A stretch of 64,000 nucleotides of DNA from Paragorgia papillata (lineage: Eukaryota > Cnidaria > Anthozoa > Scleralcyonacea > Coralliidae). Below the pieces are notes generated by a model. It was not told the DNA's origin, did not search any database, and saw only the letters and a list, made by a program, of their open reading frames with translations. Positions within the stretch are counted from its first letter, which is position 1. Every line of letters begins with the position of its first letter. Location of the stretch: positions 9,452,501 to 9,516,500 of the forward strand of contig JAWNZC010000314.1 in the NCBI GenBank assembly GCA_035771165.1, read 5' to 3'. Shown piece after piece: positions 10,901 through 46,655 of this stretch. Position numbers and translations under genes: made by a program.

Positions 10901-12450
10901 CTCTACTCCTCCGACAAATAATCAAGTGTTTCAAGCAACCCAGGAAGCCTCATTTGAAGGTGGTTGCAGGTTGTCTGGAGAAGGGGCAACCATACCAGAT
11001 ATTGCAAGACAGGTAAAGCAGAGTATAACGTGAAATGTTGAACCTACGGGCTCGTAAGCAGACATCTTCGGGACTGAGAAAGCATCGTCTGCTTATGGGA
11101 GGTGTCCGCTTAAGACAGGTGTCCCACTTATGGGAAGTACTGCATCTGTTTAAGAGAGTTATGTGCTTAAGATACTGTAGATATTCGCTTGAAAGAGGTG
11201 CTTGCTTAAGAGAGGTGTTTTCATGCTTAGGCGCGTCTGTTTGATTAAGAGAGGTGTTTGCTTAAGAGAGGTGTTTGCTTAAAAGAGGTGTCTACTTAAG
11301 AGAGGTGTCCTCTTAAAGGGGTGTCCGCGTAAGAGGTGTCTGCTTAAGAGAGGTGTCCACTTAAGAGAAGTGTTTGCTTAAGAGAGGTGTCCACTTAAGA
11401 GAAGTGTCTGCTTAAGAGAGGTGTCTGCTTAAGAGAAGTGTCTGCTTAAGAGAGGTGTCTGCTTAAGAGAGGTGTCTGCTTAAGAGAGGTGCCTAGTTAA
11501 GAGAGGTGTCCGCTTAAGAGAGGTGTTCACTTAAGAGAGGTGTCCACTTAAGAGAGATGTCCGTTAAGAGAGATGTCTGCTTAAGAGAGGTGTCTGCTTA
11601 AGAGAGGTGTTTTTTTTAAAGAGCGGCGTCTGCTTAATAAGAGCGGTGTCTGCTTAAGAGAGGTGTCTGCTTAAGAGTGGTGTCTGCTTAAGAGAGGTGT
11701 CTGCTTAAGAGAGGTGTCTGCTTAAGAGAGGTGTCTGCTTAAGAGAGGTGTCTGCTTAAGAGAGGTGTCTGATTAAGAGAGGTGTCTGCTTAAGAGAGGT
11801 GTCTGCTTAAGAGAGGTGTCCGCTTAAGAGAGGTGTCCACTTAAGAGAGGAGGTGTCCGCTTAAGAGAGGAGGTGTCCTGCTTAAGAGAGGTGGGTTTTT
11901 TTTTAAGAGCGGCGTCTGCTTAATAACAGCGGTGTCTGCTTAAGAGTGGTGTCTGCTTATGGGAGGTGTTTGCTTAAGAGAGGTGTCTGCTTAAGAGAGA
12001 TGTCCGCTTAAGAGAGGTGTCCGCTTAAGAGGGTTGTCCACTTAAGAGAGGTGTCTGCTTAAAAGAGGTTTCTGCTTAATAAGAGAGGTGTCTGCTTAAG
12101 AGATGTGTCTGCTTAAGAGAGGTGTCTGCTTAAGAAAGGTGTCTGCTTAAAAGATGTGTCCGCTCACGAGAGGAATCCACTTTAGATAGGTGTTTGTAAG
12201 TTATATGTTTGACTGTAGAGTATCAGGCTTACAGTATATTAGAAGACAATATGTATGACAATATGTATTTCTATTTTAAAACACTTTTAAGATTCTATCT
12301 CGTGATCAACCTCCTCTTGGTTCTACGTCTACAAACCTTCCCACGTCCGACTTACCAACGTTAATCAGACTATGTCTAACAGATCCTGGGTTTCCTGACT
12401 TTGTTGAAAAAATCGAACAGGAGCTAAAGCTACTCAGCTCACAAAAATGA
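7975..12450 (+). CDS. REC114: REC114 meiotic recombination protein
   Basis: Five exons: 7975-8109, 8341-8430, 9513-9596, 10722-11012, 12292-12450. All introns are phase 0, and the join gives 252 residues (vertebrate REC114 is about 260). The N-terminal PH-like fold is recognisable from SWLLDKYAKFV, SGEWK, GSLQITLIENKHLMLSSGTQ, SQWLKTVCKGDSLLF and RRFRVKF. The C-terminal helix is RLCLTDPGFPDFVEKIEQEL, matching the conserved tail that binds MEI4. In other animals REC114 works with MEI4 and IHO1 on chromosome axes to activate SPO11-dependent meiotic double-strand breaks. Each splice site has canonical GT/AG. The middle of exon 4 is Ser/Thr/Gln-rich with SQ sites, as in homologues regulated by ATM/ATR kinases. 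Intron 4 carries a 1.1-kb minisatellite. Homology is from memory of the family, not a search. Confidence 0.88.
8460..8580. repeat. TTTG/TTTA tetranucleotide microsatellite
   Basis: A run of TTTG units at about 8497-8532 is bordered by TTTA and TTAA units. It lies in REC114 intron 2. Confidence 0.95.
8672..8883. mobile_element. Inverted-repeat MITE
   Basis: The ends TTCCCAGAGCTCAC and GTGGGCTCTGGGAA are inverted. Inner segments GAGACTCTGGGATAATCC and GGATTATCCCAGAGTCTC also pair. About 210 bp, no ORF, in REC114 intron 2. Confidence 0.7.
8953..9184 (-). mobile_element. 5S-rRNA-derived SINE, copy 2
   Basis: Reading the minus strand, TTAAGCCTGGTTAGATGGGG, GTTAGTACTCGGATGGGTGA and CATCTGGGAATAACCC follow the 5S rRNA internal promoter and 3' half. 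After that comes the family body GGGTTCTCTGGTTTTCCTTC and AAATCAACACC. This is the most 5S-like copy in the window. Confidence 0.85.
10100..10560. repeat. AATC/AGTC tetranucleotide microsatellite
   Basis: Long array of CAATCAATCA interrupted by CAGT, AAAC and ATAATC variants. It is open in the plus frame as NQSINQS-type runs, which are not coding. It lies in REC114 intron 3, about 160 bp before exon 4. Confidence 0.95.
11060..12190. repeat. 17-bp minisatellite (CTTAAGAGAGGTGTCTG)n
   Basis: About 65 units of a 17-mer, with GTCCG, GTCCA and GTTTG variants at the variable end. Two larger repeat registers with a GTTTTTTTTAAAGAGCGGCG insertion (about 11605 and 11892) suggest a higher-order duplication of roughly 290 bp. 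It fills most of REC114 intron 4, between exon 4 (ends 11012) and the last exon (12292). Confidence 0.95.
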
Positions 12451-12778
12451 CCGTCAGCTTTTGGTAGGTCTTACATACATATATATGTTTGTGTTTAGTT
12501 GTTGCATAGTAAAGCGTAGGTAAAGTGTAGTAAAAATCCGCAGACGTTAGCGGGCTCGCAGTTGGAGAGAAGTGAGAACTTACAACCAACTGACGGCTGG
12601 GAAGGAGACTAGGTAAAGTACACTGCATTGTGATATATAGATTATATAGTATTGTAAACACCCACGTATAAGAACCTAGTGGATTAAGAACCTACAAGCT
12701 GAAATTTGGAAATTAGACCCCCATTATAAAAGAACCCATTCAGCCTGACATTTGAAATAGGTTCTTATTTGTAGATCA

Positions 12779-13806
12779 CATAGGCGTACGGGCAAAATTT
12801 TGTAAGGGGGGCTGAGCAGAATTTGCCCGAATAAACTGTGACGTCATATGCCATCACATGACAATAAATTACGTCATCGCGTCATTCTCTCGCATGTGTC
12901 CGTTGGTATGAAGTTTCTCGAAAATTGCTTTCTCGCTATTGGGAAATTGATTGTCAACGCCATAGATCCCCGATCGTTGTAAATTTGATATTTGCATCGG
13001 TTGGAGAACAGCAGAAAACACTGTCTGCAAATGTACAGTCAGCACACCTTGATCCCGCCTTCAAATTAAGCTCGATCCCATGCATTCGTCAATGCGCGTG
13101 GTAGCTGGTGATAGAAAAATAGTTTTCCGCTGGTCGGTTTTGCACTAGCTCAGAGGCAGCACGATAGCTTGCGTTCTAACAGTGGACTGAATCGACTGTT
13201 CTTCTTAGCAATGAAAGGTGTATAGACTTCTGAACCTCATATCAAGGCAAGTGTAGGGCAGAAAATTTTGAATTTTGAAACCTCCAAAACGTATTTTCTG
13301 CCCCTTCTGGAAAGTATTTTCAGTATTTTAGCTTCCAAGCCATAAACTTTTCAGACATTTTGAGGTGATAGTATTTGTGTCCACACGAACATGTAACAAA
13401 AGAGTAAATTAGTGTGCGCACCTGTTGGTTTTAAGCTTTGAATCAAAGTGGAACAGAATTAAGCTTGCGCATGAGTGATGACCACATCAAATCGAAGCTT
13501 TCTTGATGGAGACATCTAGGTTTGGTATTTGAATAGGCAGCCAAAAAAGATTGAAGCGATGCTGTCGTAGAATACATCAACTAAGGACTATTATATACTT
13601 AAAAGTTTATACCAAACGCATGCAGGTGAACACTGAACAGAGGCTCGGGTTGAACCTCAATGTCAAATTGTCAATGTGTTAAAATATTAATGATAAGACC
13701 CTTTTTGCCCGAATTACGAGACGATTTCTGCCCGAATAGATCAATTTCTCCAGTTAACTGGGGGGGGGGGGGGGGGGGGGCTGCTCCCCCGGCCCGTACG
13801 CCTATG
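12779..13806. mobile_element. hAT-type MITE with exact 8-bp target duplication
   Basis: Inverted termini CATAGGCGTACGGG begin at 12779 and end at 13806. The octamer GTAGATCA flanks both ends (12771-12778 and 13807-13814). Eight-base duplications are the hallmark of hAT elements. Near the right end is a G homopolymer of about 20 bases (13760-13780). No transposase ORF. Confidence 0.85.
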
Positions 13807-13932
13807 GTAGATCAGTCCAATTCAAAAGGCAGGCATTGTATGAGTAAAATGTACTTTACTGCAACTGTACAATACTTATTTGATCTAGATTTTGAATAAT
13901 TTTGCAGTTTCTGTGACACGACTGAAATAATG

Positions 13933-14235
13933 GGAGCGCGGGTGGCGTGTGCTGTTAGGGCGTTACCTCTCACCAAAAAAGTTAAGCCCGGTTAGGCGGG
14001 GTTATATTACTTGGATGGGTTTGGACTCATGTGAGTAGAGTTGTAGTTGATCTCTCCTGTGCTTCGAGAGTTTTTCTCCGGGTTCTCCGGTTTTCCTCCC
14101 TCCATAAAATCAACACCTAACATCTTAGCTGTGATCCGTGGTCTGAACTGTCTCGTTGGCGTTGATCTGCGTCCTTCGCAATTCAGCCGCTGGCTGCAAG
14201 TAAGGATGATTAGCCACCCAGTCCTTTATCCTTTA
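13933..14235 (+). mobile_element. 5S-rRNA-derived SINE, copy 3
   Basis: TTAAGCCCGGTTAGGCGGGG and TACTTGGATGGGT correspond to the 5S A box and C box region. The shared body follows: GTGCTTCGAGAGTTTTTCTC, CGGGTTCTCCGGTTTTCCTC and AAATCAACACCTAACATCTT. It is inserted inside the 12654-14914 element, to the right of the hAT MITE. Confidence 0.85.
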
Positions 14236-14953
14236 ATGGGCTTAAAGTACTATTCTGAACAGTAGCAAGCAGTTTAAACCCCTAAATAAAATAAGAACCT
14301 AATAGACCTTTTGCGTTGGGTGACTACAACAACCAGAATGCTTTGCCAGTATTCTAGGGTTTTGGCTAAAAGGGATGACTGACAAAGGGTCCCGTCCAGT
14401 GCTTTCGAATCTTTTCCAAGATATGTCGTCAAATATGTTTTCCCAAAAAGCTAGGGGGTGAACCAGATTTCTGTTTATTATTATTTCTCGTTTATTTCGC
14501 TTCTTGTAATTACAAGATTAAATTGTAAGCGATTTACAAGTTACTTAAACTATTTTAAACTATCTTAAACTATGTTTAGAGTTAGGGTTTATGTTGTGGT
14601 TAGGGTATCAAAAAGATTGCTAAAATCTTGAGACTCGCCGAAACTTGACGACAAATTTGGGAAAAAAAACCACACATTTGACGACATATTTTGGGAAAGT
14701 CGCGAAAGGACTGGACTGAGTCATCCATTTGGCCGAAACCCTAGAATACTGGCAAAGCATTCTGGTAGTTGTAGTCACCAAACGCCATCTGACGTCATCG
14801 TGCAAATGCCTTATTAAGAACCTAAACAGACTGATTTCCCACTAAACACCCGATATCTAAGAACCCATTCAGGCTGACTTGTAAAAATGTACGTTCTTAT
14901 ACGTGGGTGTTTACTGTCGTTCAGCTTAGTTATAAGGCAACTCGCGTTGTTTG

Positions 14954-14966
14954 TTTATTTTTTATT
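14954..14966 (-). terminator. Candidate polyadenylation signals for gene B
   Basis: Two AATAAA hexamers on the minus strand (14961-14966 and 14954-14959) lie about 130 nt downstream of the gene B stop codon at 15094. This supports 15314-15094 being the terminal coding exon. Confidence 0.5.
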
Positions 14967-15093
14967 GTATTTTTGAAAAACTTTATATACACAACTTTAA
15001 AAAATGAAAGTTATAAAACTTCTGGTACACGCTCTTCTGACATCACTCTATCTACCCTACCCTGGTGCATTGATATTTCAGTTAAGTTCTTGC

Positions 15094-40987
<25,894 letters not shown>

Positions 40988-42254
40988 TCTTAGATTTCTC
41001 TTCCAACGTTAAACGGTCGTTTATAATCCTCAACTAAACCTCTCTTGACCACACAGATGTTCTTTTCCTGCGTTCTGTGTTTTTTTTTTATCATTTATGC
41101 GACACGTTTTCGTTTACACTTTCAGTTTTATTTTTTTTATCTACGCCTATGAAAAGGCGTCCAACGTAAGCATGTGTCCTGACGGAATAAGCCAATCACA
41201 AGACGAGCTCATGTATACAATAAGACCGGTGGCACACTCAGGCCTCCACCCGCTCAAGAGCAGGTTGACCGTCGCAAATAATAATTCTTCTGAAGGCATT
41301 GTGTATATATCCGTTGTTTTTTTAGTAAACACTTCACCCGTACGGCACACGTTGTATATAGAAGCAATAACATTACTTATATACATTGCTCACAACGTTC
41401 GTATATTACAATCCAATGATTTAATACATTGTAATCAACCCAAACATAGCTACGTACGCTACTGTGTTAAGCCTCTTTTTTCAGAAACTGGTTCGCAGCT
41501 CGTTGCGAGTACTTGCATGTAAGTTAAAAGAATGTAGAGTGAAAAAAACAAGCTCTGCATTGAGTTTATTTATTAGATGCAAGTACTCACAGCGAGCCAG
41601 TTTCTGCGATGACTGGAAAATAGGCTTTGGGTAATTATACTTTATTATATAAAATAGAGTGTTTTATTGATTTTCCCGCCACTAATAAAAGTGATAATCT
41701 CACATGTGCGATTATTTATGATAATCGCACATGTGACGATTATCGCTGAATCAGCATTATAGTTTAATGCAATTTTTGCAAGGCAATAGGACAATTTTTT
41801 TATATAATAAACAGAACAATACATGGATGCTTGGAAATATGAAATTTATTTCTCGTGTTGACCAGGATATGTCACTCGTTCGCTTCGCTCACTCGTGAGA
41901 TATCCTGGTCAACACTCGAAATAAATGTCATATTTCCACACAACCATGTATTATTCTCTATATAAGCTACAGATATAAACTTGGTTACTGACTAGGGTTA
42001 AGATTTAGGAGTTTTTGTTTGGGTGACCATATTCTTTACAATATGATAAATTATTGCATGGATTGTTGTAGGCAATAATGTTATTATTTGTTCGCAACGT
42101 TTGGGTCGGCTCGCTACTTTCACTGCATTACCGCAAGTTTTTACAGTACACAAATATGGCTCTTTATGCTACATATTATATATATATATATCTTGCATCA
42201 CACAGATACAACTGGTAAGAATTGCAAACAATTTATGTACAGCACATGTCGGGA

Positions 42255-42440
42255 GGCATGGCTGGCACAAGATGTTAGCGCGCTGCCGCTCGCTACTGAA
42301 GTTAAGCCAGGTCGGATGTGGTTAGTATTCGGATGTATGACCAACTTAGCTTCATGTGAGTAGAGTTGTTGGTTCTCTCCTGTGCTTCGAGAGTTTTCTA
42401 CCGAGTTCTCCGGTTTTCCTTCCTTTATGCAAAATGACAC
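42255..42440 (+). mobile_element. 5S-rRNA-derived SINE, copy 4
   Basis: AAGTTAAGCCAGGTCGGATG TGGTTAGTATTCGGATG keeps the 5S promoter region; then GTGCTTCGAGAGTTTTCTAC and GAGTTCTCCGGTTTTCCTTC of the family body. The tail is truncated. Confidence 0.8.
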
Positions 42441-42915
42441 CATAATTTCTCCGGTTACTTTTACGAACGAGTTATATTATAGGGACTATGGTTCTATCAA
42501 ATGATCAAGGGGCGAGGACCAGTGGGTTGTCATGCAGTATCTAAAGTAAATACCGTCAACAGACAAGCAACACTGACAAAATTTGGCATTTTTTATTAAA
42601 AAAACAAAACACTGTCAAACTGTGTTGGAATGGACTTTCCAATTACATAACACTTTGCAAACTTTTTCCTATAGTTTCAGACTTTTTTGTATATTATCTT
42701 TTAAGAATGTGCATGCATATATAAATAAAATATAAAAAAATGTTTAATATATCCAGGACATGACATGAATTTGTTTTACTTCAAGTTGTGCTGTGGTTCA
42801 CAAACATTAAATTTTCATTTTTATCCTCCTTCGAAACATAGTTATAATTTGCATACCAACAATGATGGATCATATATAAATACCTGCAGTGCGTTCATCT
42901 GATAATAAATGAAAT

Positions 42916-43059
42916 ATGAATGACCATGTGCCGAAAAGAAATAGCCAACTGGTCGTGCCATGCTTCTGTGATATGCTAATAGGAATACTTTTATATTGGA
43001 CGGCGTGGTCTGTTATTGTATTTCTGTTTAAAAATGAATGGAACTTATATCTTGCATAG
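42916..43059 (+). CDS. Candidate 47-residue single-pass membrane micropeptide
   Basis: ATG at 42916, stop at 43057. A polar N-terminus (MNDHVPKRNSQ) precedes a hydrophobic segment CDMLIGILLYWTAWSVIVFL and a short polar tail. A TATA-like ATATATAAAT lies about 45 bp upstream, at a plausible promoter distance. It is not recognised as any known family, and short hydrophobic ORFs often arise by chance. Confidence 0.25.
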   Translation: MNDHVPKRNSQLVVPCFCDMLIGILLYWTAWSVIVFLFKNEWNLYLA

Positions 43060-43249
43060 ATACTTGTGTGTGCCGTATCACGACTTTCAGTGCCGTTATT
43101 TTAGTGTCCTTATCAAGTCGATCACATGCATATCGGGACCAGCACATTGACGTTCCCGTCTTCTTCTCCTTTCCTCGAAAAAACAGGCTGTTGTGCACTT
43201 AGTGAAATTAAAGTAGTGTTCTGCGTAGGTAGTGTTGAAACATGAATCG

Positions 43250-43345
43250 AAATGTAGTAAGTTTCGATATATTGTACTGCCGAAACAGGGAACGTAGAAG
43301 TCTAACGTTTCAAGCGAAGGCCCTTCGTCAGGCAGGCTAGTTGAT
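43250..43345 (-). mobile_element. Half-copy of the CGAAACGTTAG palindromic repeat
   Basis: The minus strand reads CTGACGAAGGGCCTTCGCTT then GAAACGTTAGACTTCTACGT. The stem II change GCTC to GCTT keeps pairing with GGGC by wobble. Confidence 0.65.
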
Positions 43346-44631
43346 GTTACATGGTGACCAATTTATTACTATTAGTCAAAATAAAATACCAAATATAACC
43401 TTTTGGCTTTTTACGTACCGGGTGTGGTTCGTCACTCGGAGTGGCACCTAATATGCAATTATTCATATTTATGCAAATTCTGTGTCGTGCCACCATGCAT
43501 TTGTCCAAGTACTCTTAAATCGTTTGTCTTGCTTTTTGTTTTGTGAAATAGGAAAACAAACCAATTATTTTCTCTTACATCAATTCCACTATTGCAATGT
43601 TTTTGACAATGTTTTTTTTTTATTAATGTCTATCTTGATTTGAATTCACTAAATTTGAGTTATTAATCTAGCGGTGGGCGTACCTAGATTATTTATTATT
43701 CATTTATATTTACTTGTATAACGTGCTTGTATCTGAGATATGCCAAGGCAATGAGCTGTTTTTGAATAAATTAAGAAAGTTATGGAAGTACTAAGGTATA
43801 TATAGAAAGTGTATATGTATTATATACGATGCTAATGTGGCTACTACGTATTGTCAATCTTCTGAGCAATGTTATTTTGGTGATGAAATAAGTCTTAGAA
43901 AAAATTTGCATATAATTTGTGAAACGAGAAATTATTCCACGTGCACAATTATTTGCACAATTATTTTCTCATATATGAATATTTAATTTAATACCTGAAA
44001 ACCATGTCTCGTATCGATTCCTATGTCATTTCTCTCGTTTCACATATCACGAATTGAAAATTTTGAGTTTGGCTTATACGAGAGCAACCAATACAAAATG
44101 CGAAAAATACTTTAAACATGCATATAAGCCAGCCATGCAGGTTAAAATACTAAAGAGCATCTGTTTGAGTTAAACTATAAAGGTTATAATTTTATTCTCT
44201 TCAGGAGGAACAGAAAACCATCTATAGTATTATAAATATGAAAGATGAAATAATGAAAACATAAGTCAAAAAGCAACTTAAGTTCATTCATTGTTTGAAA
44301 GTTTGCATGGTGACAAATTGTAACAGAAGCGAGAATTTGTGGTAACACTACGTTTATTATTTATTACCCATTATATATTATTTAAGCAATAAATAATTAT
44401 AAACGTAGTGTTACCATAAATTCTCGCTTCTTCTATTTTGAATAACATCTGTTTTGGAGTTACCATGCAACTATATCCAATTACCATGCAACTATATCCA
44501 ATTATACTGTAAAATATAACAAAACTTACACCATTCGTCACAGATAAAAAGATTTTTAATCATTTAGTGCATATACAAAAATAAACTTTATACTAAATAA
44601 ACATGCAATTGTTTTGTTTTTAATGAAAGCA

Positions 44632-46655
44632 CTAGCCTTTACCAGTTTCAACACGTGACGAAGAGTTATTAGGTGAAATCATGTTCTTTGTTATGTTAAG
44701 ACGTTGGAAAACTTTATTTGGAAAGTTTGACCCGCCTCCAAGAGGCTTCCTTGTGTCTTTTTCAACCTCACTTAATTTTGTACCAGTTTTATAAACAGAC
44801 ATTTCAGGTGCTATTGAGTTCGTTTTGTTCATTTCTATGTCTAATTGAAAATCTTTTTTGTCAAATTCTTGTGGCCTAGAACTCTCCGATGAGCGAGCAA
44901 TGAGAGATGGATCCTTAGGTTGAAGGTCTACTTCAGAAGTATTTATAAATTTGACATCTTGCTCCGGCGAAAAAGCATCCAAAAGCATTAAATCTGTCGT
45001 CTTAACTTGTTCAGCTGGAGGACTCGTTAAAGGCGCATTATTTTTTGCAATATACTTTCCTTTAGACTTATATTTCGATGATAAACCATTAGTCTGTTTG
45101 CTTAACCTCTCAGCAAACTGATAATCAGGCGTTGCCGGACTTTTATCTTTATTGTTGTTGAGATATCGAGGAGCCATAATTTGACTCTCAATGGTTTTGT
45201 ATTTGTTGTTATCACTAAACAAAGTCTTTTTAACTGAATCTTTCTTCAAAGACGAATCCATAGTCTTACTTACCATTACTTGAAGAGACACTCGAGGCGT
45301 TTCATTCTTCTTATTGCTTCCAGGATTAGGTGTACCCACTTTCAAAAGAACGTGATTTACAGACGTTTGATTAATGCTATCTGATTTACTATTCTTAGAG
45401 CTACTCATATTCCTTGCTACTGGACCGTGTCTCGAAAATGAATCCCTTACCACATCCCAAAAAGACACATTTTGATATCCTGGCGTTTTTAACATTGTCA
45501 TATTTCCTGTAAAATCTTTAAAGTTTGTGCCTCGGCCATAGGGGAGTAACCTCGTCGCTATGGGTCTCGTTTGAGAAACCTTTTTCCAAGAAATTGAACG
45601 ATTCTGAACCATTTTCTTTGAAGTTGTATTATGTTTTCTCTGCAAGAAGACATTCGTGATTTCTTCGCCCTTTTTTGGAAATTTTTCTTTTTTCGGGAAT
45701 TTTTCTTTTTTTGAGAATTTTCCTTTTTTCGTAGAAAAAATCTCTTTTTCTTTCGTGGCAACATCTTCTTCCCCTATCGTAGAAAGAAGTCCTTTCTTTT
45801 TCGTAAGAAACGCTTTTTTATCTGTCGCGTTTGCTTTTGGAGAAATAGCTTGGTTTAGTATTCCCTTTGAAATACCAGGGCTGATAATTCGTTCTGGGAT
45901 ATCTGTGTTATTTTTATAAAATTCTACCAGAGGAGTCATATTCTTGGAGTTTTTGTGGACACTTTTTTCATCAGATGCTTGTAAAAGAATAGTATTCGTA
46001 AGATGTTGTGGAGTTGGAGGACTCTTTTTTCTCTTCTTACTTTCCAGTTTGAGTTTTCTTAAGGCTAATTTCTTATGTAGCAATATGTCTTTCGTGTAAC
46101 TCGATCTCGAGTTATTCCGATGACTTTTAGTAACAGTCTTATTAATTTTCTTATGCTTTCTATGTCTCTCGGAAACTTTAAAAGCTAAAGAATCTTTTAC
46201 GTGTTTTGATGGCGAATAATGGACTTTCTTACGGCTTTTAGTACGAGAATGACCCCTCCGAGTAGTGGACGATTTCATGGGTACCAACTTCTTCTGGTCG
46301 GCGGTTTTTGATCTCGCGTATATGTAAGCCACCCTTGGGTTGTATGTCGTCGACCGCGCAGTAACCACTTCGCAAAGGGCCTGGTTCTTACACGATACCG
46401 AGAAACAGTGGTTACCAAGCATGAAGGCCAGGTCACAGGATTTAGCAATGCAACAAATACGTAGGCATTCTTGCATGTTTGGTAGAACCCCCCTGTCACG
46501 GAACTTTCCAGCGGTGATGCCTCCCCGGAGTGTGACGTTGTACATGATCTCGCTGTTAGTGCAGTAGTGGTCGTTGTCCAGGCTTGGAAGGTTGGGGGAT
46601 GGGATATGGGGGACATCGGGGGACGTTTCGTTGTTCTTTGAAAGTTTGTGAACAC
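44632..46655 (-). CDS. Gene A last exon: MANSC domain 5 plus basic low-complexity tail
   Basis: Acceptor TTTTCTTGCAG|GT, phase 1, 674 codons including TAG. The first 110 residues hold a canonical MANSC domain (NVTLRGGITAGKF, ECLRICC, SCDLAFML, HCFSVSC, ALCEVV). The remainder has dibasic clusters (SRKK, RHRKHKK, SKKRKK), a short KKEKFPKKEKFPKK tandem motif near the middle, and many NXS/T sites, but almost no cysteine. The dibasic sites could be proprotein cleavage sites; this is inference. Confidence 0.82.

Larger units (their letters stand above)
12654..14914. mobile_element. 2.3-kb inverted-repeat element (host of nested elements)
   Basis: The termini GTAAACACCCACGTATAAGAAC (given as GTAAACACCCACGTATAAGA then AC) and GTTCTTATACGTGGGTGTTTAC are inverted. 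Similar subterminal repeats of AAGAACCTA and CAGCCTGAC/CAGGCTGACTT occur at both ends. The termini resemble the MITE at 4559-4716. No transposase ORF is seen. The interior holds a nested hAT-type MITE and a 5S-derived SINE. A second palindrome with AGTATTCTAGGGTTTTGGC arms occurs at 14330-14810. Confidence 0.7.
40988..44631. other. Intergenic region between genes A and B
   Basis: Contains hairpin MITEs at 41481-41607 (arms GCGAGTACTTGCAT / ATGCAAGTACTC) and 41832-41938 (arms GTTGACCAGGATAT / ATATCCTGGTCAAC), one 5S-derived SINE and a fragment of the CGAAACGTTAG repeat. An inverted pair TAACACTACGTTTAT / ATAAACGTAGTGTTA lies at 44342-44415. TTTATT at about 44352 could be the polyadenylation signal of gene A on the minus strand. 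Confidence 0.5.
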
